From: Corynebacterium lizhenjunii
Lineage (GTDB): Bacteria > Actinomycetota > Actinomycetes > Mycobacteriales > Mycobacteriaceae
Assembly: GCF_011038655.2 (NCBI RefSeq)
Contig: NZ_CP064954.1
Span: forward strand, 1,736,001-1,800,000
DNA: 64,000 nt
Direction of reading: 5' to 3'
Part shown: in pieces, positions 45,241 to 54,388 of the stretch
Layout of the letters: each line of letters starts with the position of its first letter
Position numbering within the stretch: position 1 is the first letter of the stretch
The notes under the pieces: generated by a model
Told to the model about the DNA's origin: nothing
Databases searched by the model: none
What the model saw: the letters and a program-made list of their open reading frames with translations, nothing else
Program-made: the position numbers and the translations under genes

Positions 45241-46410
45241 ATGATTCAGGGCAAATACCCCGAAGGCGATTTCCTCGGCTACGAGGCCGACCTTCCGCAG
45301 GAAGAACTCGACATCTTGCTCAAGGTGCGTCGTTGGGCGCAAACTTCCGTCAAGCCGCGTGCGGCAGAGTTCTGGGACCGCGCTGAGTTTCCGCACCATT
45401 TGATTCCAGAGATCGCACAGCTGGGCATCATCAGCCTGGCCCGCGGTCAGCAGCGCTCGCACCTGCTGGCAGGGTTGGTCGCTGCAGAAATCCACCGTGC
45501 CGATGCCTCCGTGGGCACCTTCTTTTCCGGTCAGGACGGGCTGTTTACCGGAAGCATCGAGCTGCTCGGCTCCCCAGAGCAAAAAGAACGCCTTTTGCCA
45601 GACCTGTATTCTCTGGACAAGACCGGCGTGCTGGCTATCACCGAGCCCACTGCCGGTTCAGACGTGGCCCGCGGGATGAGCACCACAGCGCAGAAAGTCG
45701 ATGGTGGCTGGCGCATTAACGGCTCCAAGATCTGGATTGGCAACGCAACGTTCTCCGACTATGTTGCCGTCTACGCCCGCGATGTCGCCGACGGTGAATG
45801 CAAGGGCTTCATCGTGGATACCTCGACGGAGGGCTACCGCGCAGAGCTGATGACGGGGCGCACCGCCATCCGTGCGGTACAAAACGCCGAAATTACCTTG
45901 GACAACGTCTTTGTCCCAGATGAGAACAAGCTAGCCGGAGCCAATGCCTTCCGTGATTTAAACCAGGTCTTCCGCTCGGCGCGCGCAGTCGTGGGTTGGC
46001 AGGCTGTGGGCCTGCAAATGGCCACCCTCGATACGGTGTTGGCCTATGTCAGCGAACGGGAGCAATTCGGCCAGCCGCTGATGAGCTTCCAGCTCATCCA
46101 AGACAAGTTGGCCACTATCCAGGGCAACCTGTCCCTCTCTCAGGCCACTATGGTGCGTATTGCCCAGCTGCAAGACCGCGGTACTCTCCAAACGGAGCAC
46201 TCGGCCATGGCCAAAGCCCACGTCACGCGTCTCACCCGCCAGACCGTGGCGCTGGGCCGCGAAATGATGGGCGGCAACGGCACGCTCAGCCACCGGCACA
46301 TGGGCAAGATTTTCTGCGACGCTGAGGCCCTCTACACCTACGAAGGCACCTTTGACATCAACCAACTCCTGGTCGGACGCTCCCTGACCGGCCAATCCGC
46401 GTTTGTCTAG
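45241..46410 (+). CDS. Acyl-CoA dehydrogenase (glutaryl-CoA dehydrogenase-like)
   Basis: A 389-residue FAD flavoprotein. Hallmarks are TEPTAGSDVARGMST (about 140), INGSKIWIGNATFSDYVAVYAR, REQFGQPLMSFQLIQDKLA near 280, and YEGTFDINQLLVGRSLTG at the end, where the catalytic Glu of the glutaryl-CoA/isovaleryl-CoA branch lies. The pattern fits the glutaryl-CoA dehydrogenase subgroup, whose gene usually pairs with a class III CoA-transferase, as here. ATG at 45241 follows AAAGGAT. First of a three-gene run with the CoA-transferase and a YjiH transporter. A glutarate or related dicarboxylate catabolic role is inferred from this pairing. Confidence 0.87.
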   Translation: MIQGKYPEGDFLGYEADLPQEELDILLKVRRWAQTSVKPRAAEFWDRAEFPHHLIPEIAQLGIISLARGQQRSHLLAGLVAAEIHRADASVGTFFSGQDGLFTGSIELLGSPEQKERLLPDLYSLDKTGVLAITEPTAGSDVARGMSTTAQKVDGGWRINGSKIWIGNATFSDYVAVYARDVADGECKGFIVDTSTEGYRAELMTGRTAIRAVQNAEITLDNVFVPDENKLAGANAFRDLNQVFRSARAVVGWQAVGLQMATLDTVLAYVSEREQFGQPLMSFQLIQDKLATIQGNLSLSQATMVRIAQLQDRGTLQTEHSAMAKAHVTRLTRQTVALGREMMGGNGTLSHRHMGKIFCDAEALYTYEGTFDINQLLVGRSLTGQSAFV

Positions 46411-46490
46411 GGCGCACGTATCTTTCAACCGCATACCCCCTTCGACTGCAGGCCCCTTCGACTGCAGATGTACGTTCTCAAGGAGACACC

Positions 46491-47642
46491 ATGCATGAAG
46501 AACACTCAACCCCCGCCCCACTAGAGGGCGTGCGGGTGCTGGACCTCTCCAGAATCCTCGCCGGACCTTTTTGCGCCATGATGTTGGCAGACCTGGGCGC
46601 GGAAGTAATCAAGATTGAAACGCCCTGGGGCGATGACTCCCGCGAGTTTGGCCCCTTCTGGAACGGCGACTCCGCCTACTACCGGCTGTTTAACCGCTCG
46701 AAGCAGGGAATCACCCTCGATCTGAAGAACCCCACAGACGTGGAGACCTTCACCGAGCTAGCCCGGCGCGCCGACGTGGTGGTAGAAAACTTCCGCCCCG
46801 GGGTGATGGACAGGCTAGGTATCGGCCCGCAGGAATTGCTCAAAGCTAACCCCTCGCTGATTATCACCAGCATTAGCGGCTTTGGCCAACAGGGCAGCTT
46901 CCGCGAACTACCTGCCTACGACCTGGTGGCCCAGGCACTCAGTGGCCTGATGTCAGTTACCGGTCCGGTGGGTGGGCCCGCGACTCGCACTGGCGTGAGC
47001 CTAGGCGATCTGGTCCCGGGGCTGTATGCCACCATCGCCACCCTGGCTGCCTTGCGCCAGCGCGAGGCCACGGGCCGCGGCCAGCACATCGACATTGCCA
47101 TGTACGACTCCCTGGTCTCCATCTTGGAGTCGGTAGCTATGCGCTCGCTGCATACTGATGAAGACATCACGGCCGTGGGCAATGACCACGCGATGACAGT
47201 GCCTTTTAGCACCTACCGCGTCTCCGACGGCGACGTGGTCATCGCGGTATCCAACGCCAAGCTCTTCGAGCGCCTGGCACCCGCCATTGGCATTGAATAC
47301 ATGCTAGAAGACTCCCGCTACGCCACCAACGAGGCCCGCGTGGCCCGGCGTGAGGAAGTCCGCCAGCTAATCGAGCAAGCCATAGCCAACGAAACCGTCG
47401 CCAGTCTGACCGCCAAACTGCAACAAGCAGGAGTCCCCTGCGCACACGTGGCCAGCGTGGACGAGGCCCTCCACGGCCCCCTAGGCCAGGAGCGCAGCGT
47501 GTTGGCTACTGAGGCAGACGGGTTTGTCACCTTGGCCTCTCCGCTCAAGATCCATGGGATGCGCCCGCCCACCCCGGCGCCACAGCTGGGGCAGCACAAC
47601 GGGGGCATCGGCAAGCTGTTGGCACAGCCGCCCAAAGAATAA
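46491..47642 (+). CDS. Class III CoA-transferase (CaiB/BaiF family)
   Basis: A 383-residue CoA-transferase. The N-terminus VRVLDLSRILAGPFCAMMLADLGAEVIKIE is diagnostic, the catalytic Asp lies in the region following RPGVMDRLG (about 110-170, YDLVAQALSGLM), and the C-terminal half has VSNAKLFERLA. With the adjacent acyl-CoA dehydrogenase it probably activates a dicarboxylate such as glutarate using succinyl-CoA or a similar donor. ATG at 46491 follows CAAGGAG. The gap before it has a 14-base direct repeat (CCCTTCGACTGCAG at about 46439 and 46455). An exact dispersed 14-mer encodes GIGKL ten codons before the stop. Confidence 0.9.
   Translation: MHEEHSTPAPLEGVRVLDLSRILAGPFCAMMLADLGAEVIKIETPWGDDSREFGPFWNGDSAYYRLFNRSKQGITLDLKNPTDVETFTELARRADVVVENFRPGVMDRLGIGPQELLKANPSLIITSISGFGQQGSFRELPAYDLVAQALSGLMSVTGPVGGPATRTGVSLGDLVPGLYATIATLAALRQREATGRGQHIDIAMYDSLVSILESVAMRSLHTDEDITAVGNDHAMTVPFSTYRVSDGDVVIAVSNAKLFERLAPAIGIEYMLEDSRYATNEARVARREEVRQLIEQAIANETVASLTAKLQQAGVPCAHVASVDEALHGPLGQERSVLATEADGFVTLASPLKIHGMRPPTPAPQLGQHNGGIGKLLAQPPKE
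47604..47617 (+). repeat. Dispersed 14-mer, exact copy 8 of 11
   Basis: Preceded by GGG, in the last codons of the CoA-transferase gene; read as G-G-I-G-K-L, a third reading frame. Confidence 0.9.
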
Positions 47643-47677
47643 AACCTCCATTCCTGCTCATCAAAGGACAGATTCCG

Positions 47678-49027
47678 ATGACTACCAACAACTCCCCCGC
47701 AGTCCACAGCGCTGCGGCTGCGCCGGGCACGCAACCGGCCACTGGTTCCTGGCGCTTCTTTGTCTACAGCGCCATTGGTATTTTTGCTTTCTTTGTCCCG
47801 TTTACCGTCGGGGAAACCAACTCCATTCTGCTGGATCACCTGGTCAAGTGGATTAGCGCCCTGCTGGGCAGTGCTACCCCGTGGGTGGTCTACGCGATTC
47901 TGGTAGCCGGCACGGTGTATCCGTTTGTTACCGGGCGCTTCCGCAAATCCCCGGCCCGCCTGGCCTTCGCACTCCTGGGCGTGGCGGGCCTGGTGGTGGC
48001 CACCATGCTCATGTTCAACTTCGGTCCGGCGCTGGTCTTTGAGGACCGCATTGGCCCCTTCCTGTATAACAAGCTGGTGATCCCCGTCGGCCTCCTGGTG
48101 CCAGTAGGCGCGATCTTCCTGGCCTTTTTGGTTAGCTTCGGCCTCATGGAATTCGTGGGCGTGCTGGTGCAAAAGTTCATGCGCCCGGTCTTCCACACCC
48201 CTGGCCGTTCCGCCATTGACGCCGTCGCCTCCTTCGTAGGCAGCTACTCGCTGGGCCTGCTGGTCACTGACCGCACCTACAAGTCTGGCGGCTACACCGC
48301 GCGGGAAGCTGCCATTATTGCCGCGGGCTTCTCCACGGCCTCCGCGACGTTCATGGTGGTCATCGCACGCACCCTGGACTTGATGCCTATTTGGGGGCCG
48401 TACTTCTTTACCACGCTCATCGTGTGCTTCTTAGTCTCAGCCATCATCGTGCGCATTCCCCCGCTCTCACGCATTCCTGACGATCCTTACCCCGGCGTGG
48501 AACTTCAAGCCGAAGAGGTCGTGAGCAGCAACCGCATCCAAGCCGCGTGGCGCGAAGCCACCAAGACCCTCAATTCCTGCCCGCCGCTGTGGCGTGTGCT
48601 GTGGGAGAACCTGCGCGATGGCTTCCAGATGACCATGCAGATCCTTCCCGGCATCATGTCCGTGGGCTTTTTAGGCCTAGTCCTGGCCTACTACACTCCG
48701 CTGTTTAAGATCCTGGGCTTCGTCTTTTGGCCTGTCACCCACCTGCTGGGTCTGCCGGAGCCGCAGTTGGCGCAAGAAGCCCTCGCCATCGGCCTGTCGG
48801 AGTTGTTCCTGCCCGCGACCCTGGTGGCCGATTCTGGCTCAGAGATGCTCCGCTTCCTCATCGCGGTGGTCTCTGTCTCCCAGGTGTTCTTCTTCTCCTC
48901 CATGGTCCCAGCCGTTCTGGCCACCGAGATTCCGCTAAAGATCTGGCACATGGTGGTGATTTGGTTCCTGCGCGTGGTGCTGAGCTTGGTGCTAGCCTTC
49001 CCCTTTGCTCTGGTGTTCACGAGCTAG
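47678..49027 (+). CDS. YjiH family membrane transport protein
   Basis: A 449-residue integral membrane protein with about ten hydrophobic segments and the gate-type (nucleoside-recognition-like) core: GYTAREAAIIAAGFSTASATFMVVIARTLDL (about 205) and LPATLVADSGSEMLRFLIAVVSVSQVFFFSSM near the end. YjiH proteins are uncharacterised; the linkage to an acyl-CoA dehydrogenase and a CoA-transferase suggests uptake or export of the carboxylic acid they act on. ATG at 47678 follows AAAGGA. The stop is followed directly by TCTGCCGATGCCCCC, an AGA-type member of the dispersed motif family, and a GC-rich stem-loop lies at 49101-49132. Confidence 0.82.
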   Translation: MTTNNSPAVHSAAAAPGTQPATGSWRFFVYSAIGIFAFFVPFTVGETNSILLDHLVKWISALLGSATPWVVYAILVAGTVYPFVTGRFRKSPARLAFALLGVAGLVVATMLMFNFGPALVFEDRIGPFLYNKLVIPVGLLVPVGAIFLAFLVSFGLMEFVGVLVQKFMRPVFHTPGRSAIDAVASFVGSYSLGLLVTDRTYKSGGYTAREAAIIAAGFSTASATFMVVIARTLDLMPIWGPYFFTTLIVCFLVSAIIVRIPPLSRIPDDPYPGVELQAEEVVSSNRIQAAWREATKTLNSCPPLWRVLWENLRDGFQMTMQILPGIMSVGFLGLVLAYYTPLFKILGFVFWPVTHLLGLPEPQLAQEALAIGLSELFLPATLVADSGSEMLRFLIAVVSVSQVFFFSSMVPAVLATEIPLKIWHMVVIWFLRVVLSLVLAFPFALVFTS

Positions 49028-49100
49028 TCTGCCGATGCCCCCGCCCGGACCGCCCTGCCCGCCCCCCGAGCAAGGGTTCCCCGCAGGGGGGTCTATGCCC

Positions 49101-49132
49101 CCGGGCGGCCCCGCACCGCCGGGGCCGCCCGG
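49101..49132. terminator. GC-rich stem-loop between convergent genes
   Basis: Perfect 12-bp stem CCGGGCGGCCCC / GGGGCCGCCCGG with an 8-base loop between the YjiH gene and the siderophore binding-protein gene. No T run on either side, so termination is likely but not certain. Confidence 0.55.
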
Positions 49133-49137
49133 TCAGA

Positions 49138-50217
49138 CTACTTACTGAACTGCTCGATTAGGGAATCCAGCAATACGTTGGCAGAGAAGTAATCCAGGCG
49201 GAAGGTATCAGCCGGGGTGTGGAAGACCTTGCCATTCTTTACTGCCGGGGAGGTATTGAAGGCCGGTTCGTTAGCGATGGCGGCCTTGGACTTATCGTCG
49301 GAGGCGATGACTACCCAGTTATCGCCGGGCAGGCCCTTCTGAATGTTTTCCATGGACAGTTTGACGATGTCCCCACGGTCCTTACCCATGGAGGTATCGC
49401 CCTTCACCTCTTCCGGGATCTCGGCCAGGTTAAAGCCCAGCCGGGCCAGGATCTGCGACTGCGGAGCCTCCTTGGTCAGGGCTGCGGCGCCGGAGCCATC
49501 CGGGAAAATGATGAACGGGGAGGTGGTGCCTTCCGGAATTGCGAGGTTCTTCTTGGCCGCGTCCACCCGGGAGTCGAACTCGGCGATGATTTCCTTGGCC
49601 TTGGCCTCATAGCCGGTGGCCTCGCCAATCTTGGTGGTCACATCCTGCCAGGAGGAATCCGAGTAGTCCACCACCAAAACCGGGGCAATCTTGCGCAGCT
49701 TTTCTACCTGGTCAAAGACGGAGTCGCCGGAGTTCTTGGACACGATGATGAGATCGGCATCATACTCCGTGGCCTTCTCAATGTCCGGGGAGCCGTTTTG
49801 CCACAGCTTCTCCACACCGGCGGCCTTGGCCTGCTCGGACCATTGGTTGAAGAAGCCTTGATCGTCAGACAGGCCCGGAACGTTGGGCGCGGAGGTGCCG
49901 GTGGCCACCACGGGAGCGCCAACTGCCAGCAGCGCGCCGGTCAGGGTGGTGGAGGTGGAGACAATGCGCTTGGGCTGCGCTTCAAGGGTCAGCTCTCCAT
50001 CGTCGGTGGAAATGGTACGCGGCCACTGGCCGGCCTCGGCATCGGCAGAAGCCTCGGCGGACATGGCGCCAGAGGCATCGGCAGACATAGCTGCGGACGT
50101 TGCGGAAGAGGCTGCGGAGGTGGAGGCATCCTCGGAGGAGCAGGCCACCAGGCCCACCGCCATGGTGCCAGTGAGCAGGGCAGCAAAAGCGGTCGTGCGG
50201 GCGGTCTTGTGAGACAT
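49138..50217 (-). CDS. Iron-siderophore ABC transporter substrate-binding lipoprotein
   Basis: A 359-residue periplasmic-binding-type protein (FepB/FecB family). The signal ends in the lipobox LVAC with lipidated Cys26. The first 35 mature residues are an Ala/Ser/Asp/Glu tether (SADASGAMSAEASADAEAG) encoded by two GGCATCGGCAGA copies (50038, 50074). The two-lobed domain begins at about 65, and PKRIVSTSTTLTGALLAVGAPVVATG is the typical first strand-helix. ATG at 50217 follows AAAGGA. It is last in the operon permease - permease - ATPase - binding protein. FepB-like similarity and the linked esterase suggest catecholate siderophores. Confidence 0.93.
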   Translation of the reverse strand: MSHKTARTTAFAALLTGTMAVGLVACSSEDASTSAASSATSAAMSADASGAMSAEASADAEAGQWPRTISTDDGELTLEAQPKRIVSTSTTLTGALLAVGAPVVATGTSAPNVPGLSDDQGFFNQWSEQAKAAGVEKLWQNGSPDIEKATEYDADLIIVSKNSGDSVFDQVEKLRKIAPVLVVDYSDSSWQDVTTKIGEATGYEAKAKEIIAEFDSRVDAAKKNLAIPEGTTSPFIIFPDGSGAAALTKEAPQSQILARLGFNLAEIPEEVKGDTSMGKDRGDIVKLSMENIQKGLPGDNWVVIASDDKSKAAIANEPAFNTSPAVKNGKVFHTPADTFRLDYFSANVLLDSLIEQFSK

Positions 50218-50268
50218 GGAAGTCCTTTCTATATATATGGAATGGATGGGAGATGTCGGCCAGGCAAG

Positions 50269-51066
50269 CTACTTGTCCGGCCGACGGGGAATAACCAAGG
50301 GGGTCTTGGTCACTGGGTCCTCAATCACCAGGGATGGCAAGTTGAAGACCTGGTCCATCAGGGATTCGGTCATGACCTCGTTAGGGTGGCCATGGGCGAC
50401 AATGGCGCCATCCTTCATCACCACCAGATGGGTGGCGTAGCGGGTAGCCAAGTTCAGGTCGTGGAGCACCGCGACCACGGTGCGGCGCTGCTTCTGGTAC
50501 ATGCGCTGGCACAGCTCCAGGATGTCAATTTGGTGCGCCAAGTCCAGGTAGGTAGTGGGCTCGTCTAATAGCACCGTCGGCGTGTCCTGGGCCAGCACCA
50601 ATGCCAGCCACACGCGCTGGCGTTGGCCACCGGAAAGCTCATCCACGCTGCGGTCCGCAATGTGGGCAATGTTGGTCAGCTCCATGGCCTGCTCCACTGC
50701 CTGGTGGTCCTGCGTGCTCCACTGGCGGAACAATCCCTGGTGCGGAGAGCGGCCGCGGGCAACTAGATCGCGCACCCGCATCTTCTCCGGGGCGATGGCA
50801 GACTGCGGCAAAAGACCCAACTGCTGTGCCAACTCCTTGGGCTTGATGGAGTTGGTGTCCTTACCATCAAGCACAATGGAACCTTGGGCTTGCTTGTGAA
50901 TTTTGGCAATAGCCCGCAGCAGGGTGGATTTACCGCAGGCGTTGGGGCCGATGATGACACTAAACCCGCCCTCGGGGATCTCCACACTCAGATCGGAAGA
51001 GATCACGCGAGTGTCATAGCTGGTGGTGAGGTTGCGCACAGCAATGCGCGGTTGGTTGTTGCTCAT
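50269..51066 (-). CDS. Iron-siderophore ABC transporter ATPase
   Basis: A 265-residue ABC ATPase of the FepC/FhuC type that powers uptake through the two permeases. Walker A is GPNACGKSTLLR (about 38), the signature LSGGQRQRVWLALVLAQD near 145, and Walker B TVLLDEPTTYLDL near 165, with the D-loop and switch His downstream (AVLHDLNLA). ATG at 51066 overlaps the stop of the preceding permease (ATGA), showing translational coupling. It lies 52 bases before the binding-protein gene. Confidence 0.96.
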   Translation of the reverse strand: MSNNQPRIAVRNLTTSYDTRVISSDLSVEIPEGGFSVIIGPNACGKSTLLRAIAKIHKQAQGSIVLDGKDTNSIKPKELAQQLGLLPQSAIAPEKMRVRDLVARGRSPHQGLFRQWSTQDHQAVEQAMELTNIAHIADRSVDELSGGQRQRVWLALVLAQDTPTVLLDEPTTYLDLAHQIDILELCQRMYQKQRRTVVAVLHDLNLATRYATHLVVMKDGAIVAHGHPNEVMTESLMDQVFNLPSLVIEDPVTKTPLVIPRRPDK

Positions 51067-52115
51067 ACGCTCTTTCTCGATTCCACAACTAGTAATCCCA
51101 TGAAGTAGACCCCGCCCACCGCGGCGGTGACGACACCCACGGGCATGGACTCCAACAGGGCCTGGCTGGCAATATCAGCGGCCAGGAGCAGCACCGCCCC
51201 AGATAAGCCGGAGGCCACCAGTGGGGCGCGGGAGGACTGGGACATCATGCGCGCCAAGTGCGGAGCCACCAGGGCAATAAACCCAATGGGCCCGGCGGCT
51301 GTGGTGGCAATCGCCACCAACGCGGTGCCCAAAAGGACTAACGCTGCTTGGGCGCGCTGCGTGTGGGTCCCCAGGCCGGCGGCGAGGTCCTGGCCCAATT
51401 CCAGGTTGCGCAGATCCCGGGCACAGGCCGTAATCAATCCCAACACCACCAGCGTGGCCACCAGCGCGAAGCTGGTCACCTGCCATTCCGCAGCCGCCAG
51501 GGTGCCAGTGACTGCTTTGAGCGCGGCATAAGCGGTATCGGAATCCGCTTTGACTATCAGCCAGCGGTTAAAAGAGCCCACCATGGCGGAGATGGCAATG
51601 CCGGCCAAAATCAGGCGCAGCCCGCCAAAGCCGCCCTTGAAAGAGACCACAAAAATCACCGCACCACAGGCAATGCCTCCTAGCAACGCTGCAAAGGACA
51701 CCACCGCCAATGAACTGCCCAACAGCACAATGGCCACCAAAACGCCAGCCTGGGCGCCCATGGTAAAGCCAATAATGTCCGGGCTGCCCAAGGGGTTTCG
51801 GGTAATGGTCTGGAAGATAGCTCCGGCCACTGCCAGCGCGGCACCGATGATCACCGCCAGGAGTATGCGCGGCAGGCGCCACTCCACGATGACCAGCCGT
51901 TGGCTAGCAGTGCCGTGGCCAGTGAGCACGGCCCAGGCATCCGCGTAGCTCAAGGAGGACCCGCCGACACCGATAGCTGCAAACATCAGCACCAGGCACA
52001 CTGCCATCAACGCTAGGGTCACCACGAGGCTGCGCCGGTTGAGCAACAGCGAATATCCGCGGGCGCGCAGGAGCAACTGGCCCGCCGGGGCGGGGGCTAA
52101 GGGCTGTGGGTTCAT
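51063..52115 (-). CDS. Iron-siderophore ABC transporter permease (FepG/FecD type)
   Basis: A 350-residue permease with about ten membrane segments. The family stretch VEWRLPRILLAVIIGAALAVAGAIFQTITRNPLGSPDIIG (about 80-118) and GPIGFIALVAPHLARM near 270, the loop that contacts the ATPase, are clear. ATG at 52115 overlaps the stop of the other permease gene by ATGA. It forms the membrane heterodimer with the protein encoded at 52.1-53.2 kb. A GTG or ATG slightly downstream is possible but the overlap favours this start. Confidence 0.95.
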   Translation of the reverse strand: MNPQPLAPAPAGQLLLRARGYSLLLNRRSLVVTLALMAVCLVLMFAAIGVGGSSLSYADAWAVLTGHGTASQRLVIVEWRLPRILLAVIIGAALAVAGAIFQTITRNPLGSPDIIGFTMGAQAGVLVAIVLLGSSLAVVSFAALLGGIACGAVIFVVSFKGGFGGLRLILAGIAISAMVGSFNRWLIVKADSDTAYAALKAVTGTLAAAEWQVTSFALVATLVVLGLITACARDLRNLELGQDLAAGLGTHTQRAQAALVLLGTALVAIATTAAGPIGFIALVAPHLARMMSQSSRAPLVASGLSGAVLLLAADIASQALLESMPVGVVTAAVGGVYFMGLLVVESRKSV

Positions 52116-53215
52116 CGGCCATCACCCCGCATGCGGTGGACCATCAGCAACAGCATGGGCGCTCCCACAAATGCGGTGAGCAGACCCACCCCCATCTCCG
52201 AAGGCCGCGCCAACAACCGGCCTGCAATATCGGCGGCCAGCACCAGGCAGGGCCCCAGGACTACACACAAGGCCAGGATCCAGCCGCGGTGTGGTCCCAT
52301 TAGCCACTGCGCCACAATCGGCACCACCAAACCCACATAGCTCAGCGGTCCCGCGGCCGCAGTGGCAGCCGCGCACAATACGGTAATGGCCACCAGCGCC
52401 ACGCCACGGGTGAGCACCACGTTGGTCCCCAAGGCCGCAGCCACATCATCACCCAAAGCAATGTTGGATAAGCTACGCAGCAGCGCCACGGCCAGAACTA
52501 CGCCGACGGCAATTGGCCCCCACAACATAGCCAGGGGGACATCCATGCGGGTCAGCGCGCCGACTTCCCAAAAGCGGAAAGAATCAAAAACCTGCGGCTT
52601 AGCCAACTGCACGGCTCCAATAATCCCGCCCGCGGCTGCGGAGAAAGCCACCCCAGCCAGGATCAGGCGCACGGGCGAGGCCCCGCCACCGCCGGCCGCG
52701 CCCACGGCGTAGACAAACACCGTAGCCAACAGTGCGCCCACCACGGCGGCAAAGAATTGCCCCCGCGCAGAAGTCAGTCCCAGGTAGGCAGTCGCTAGCA
52801 CGATGGCCAGCGATGCCCCAGAGTTCACTCCCAGCAGCCCCGGATCCGCCAGCGGGTTGCGGGTAATCGCTTGCATGATAGCTCCGGCTACCGCCAGGGC
52901 TACACCCACTGCCAGCCCAATGATGGTGCGCGTGCCGCGCAGCCCGTTGATGTTGTAGCTATCCACCGAGTCATCCGGGTAACGCAGGTAGTGCCACACA
53001 TCCGCCAGCGGGATGTGGGAGGAGCCCCAGACCATTGAGGCCACGCAGGTGGCCACGAGCACCACAAGCGCGATCAGCACGATCATGCCGCGCGAGACCA
53101 CTGCAGGCGCGCCTGCCTGCAAGAACACCCTTTGTCGGGCGTGCGAAGACGCCCGCAGGTGGGCGTGCGACGCCGCTGCGGGGTACTCCGTGGTGGTGGA
53201 TTTGGTCTTACCCAT
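52112..53215 (-). CDS. Iron-siderophore ABC transporter permease (FepD/FecC type)
   Basis: A 367-residue permease, first gene of the operon. GLRGTRTIIGLAVGVALAVAGAIMQAITRNPLADPGLLG (about 95-135) and GPLSYVGLVVPIVAQWL near 300 mark the family. The N-terminal 40 residues are polar and precede the first membrane segment (VLIALVVLVATCVASMV). The ATG at 53215 lies about 10 bases after TATACT (minus strand, 53225-53230), a probable -10, so the message is nearly leaderless. Iron-repressor-like sites lie just upstream. Confidence 0.94.
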   Translation of the reverse strand: MGKTKSTTTEYPAAASHAHLRASSHARQRVFLQAGAPAVVSRGMIVLIALVVLVATCVASMVWGSSHIPLADVWHYLRYPDDSVDSYNINGLRGTRTIIGLAVGVALAVAGAIMQAITRNPLADPGLLGVNSGASLAIVLATAYLGLTSARGQFFAAVVGALLATVFVYAVGAAGGGGASPVRLILAGVAFSAAAGGIIGAVQLAKPQVFDSFRFWEVGALTRMDVPLAMLWGPIAVGVVLAVALLRSLSNIALGDDVAAALGTNVVLTRGVALVAITVLCAAATAAAGPLSYVGLVVPIVAQWLMGPHRGWILALCVVLGPCLVLAADIAGRLLARPSEMGVGLLTAFVGAPMLLLMVHRMRGDGR

Positions 53216-53224
53216 AGTCGCAAA

Positions 53225-53265
53225 AGTATAGTAAAGCTAGCCTTAGCCAGAAAACCCTAACCTAA
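53225..53265. promoter_or_regulatory. Divergent promoter with two overlapping DtxR-like operators
   Basis: Minus-strand -10 TATACT at 53225-53230. Two stretches match the 19-bp DtxR/IdeR consensus (TTAGGTTAGCCTAACCTAA) at about 12-13 positions each by eye: 53232-53250 and 53247-53265, the second with a perfect CCTAACCTAA half. They lie between the siderophore transporter operon and the esterase gene, both expected to be iron-repressed. Confidence 0.6.
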
Positions 53266-53976
53266 ATCAGGGTTTTCGCCCCAATCCTGAGCCTCCAAGG
53301 AGACCATTCGTGCCGCCCGCACACCTGCGCTACCCCATGCTGCCCATCCCGGCCCTGCCGCAGCACAGTCCACTCCCCGCCGGCCTGACTGAGCAGGACC
53401 TCCTGGCTTTGACCCGCACTCCCCACATACAGCCCGCCGCTACCCCGGATCACCTCACGCTAAGCGTCGCCGTAGCCGATTGTCCCGCCGGCTACACTCC
53501 GGTGCTCTACCTCGACAGCCATACCCACATCCAGCGCGAGCACCTGTCCCACTTCGCCTTGCAGCCATATATCCCCGCAGGCCCGGCCGCTCACCGCTGG
53601 CATGCAGGCAGCTTTGAGCTTCCCCAAGGCTTGAACACCGCCGTGGGCATCCTCCGCGCCAATCCCGCCACCGACTTCTGCCTCCACCCCGACGACCGCC
53701 AAGCCTGGATTGCCCTGCGCGATACCGGCCAACCCGCCTGGGCCAAAGGAGAGATCATCGGCAGTGGTCAAGGCCGCTTTAACGCCTTGGTGGACATGGC
53801 CCCGCTGGCAGAGTTCCCCGCCGGGATCACTCCCGCGCACTCCACCACCATCGACGCCGGCGTCCCCTGCCAGGTGTGGCTGCACCTGTCTGCCGGTTCA
53901 ACTTCCCGCGAGATCCTCTTGGTTACCGATGGCGACATCTACGTCCGCCACGTCCCCCTCCTACCAGCTTTGACAC

Positions 53977-53990
53977 AGCTTGCCGATGCC
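53977..53990 (-). repeat. Dispersed 14-mer, exact copy 9 of 11
   Basis: Inside the esterase reading frame, followed by CC; read as Q-L-A-D-A-P. Confidence 0.9.
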
Positions 53991-54388
53991 CCTTCCGCCA
54001 CCATCTTCCTCGCCCCCACCGTCCCAGAGCGACGCATGGATTTGCTGGGAAATCCTGAACTACTGGCACACACCGCCCGCGCCGCCTTAACCTGGGCCCG
54101 GAACACTGCACGCGCCCAGGGCCACCATCTAGATACCGACGCGCAGCGGGTAACCATCGCCGGCGGCTCTCTGGGCGGATATGCCGCCACCTCCATGGTT
54201 CTGCACTTCCCAGATATTGCCCGCAACGCCATTACCCAATCGGTATCGTTATGGTGGCCCGGGCCCTCCAACCAGCCTTACGCCCTACTCGACCAGCCGC
54301 TGCCCCAGGCCACCGACTCCCCGCGAACCATCTTCCACGAGGTCGGCGAGTTCGACATCCACCTCTACGTGGAAAACAAGCTCCTAGC

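Noticed and set aside
49101..49132. GC-rich stem as a repressor operator
   Set aside because: It lies between two gene ends, not near a promoter; terminator use is more likely.
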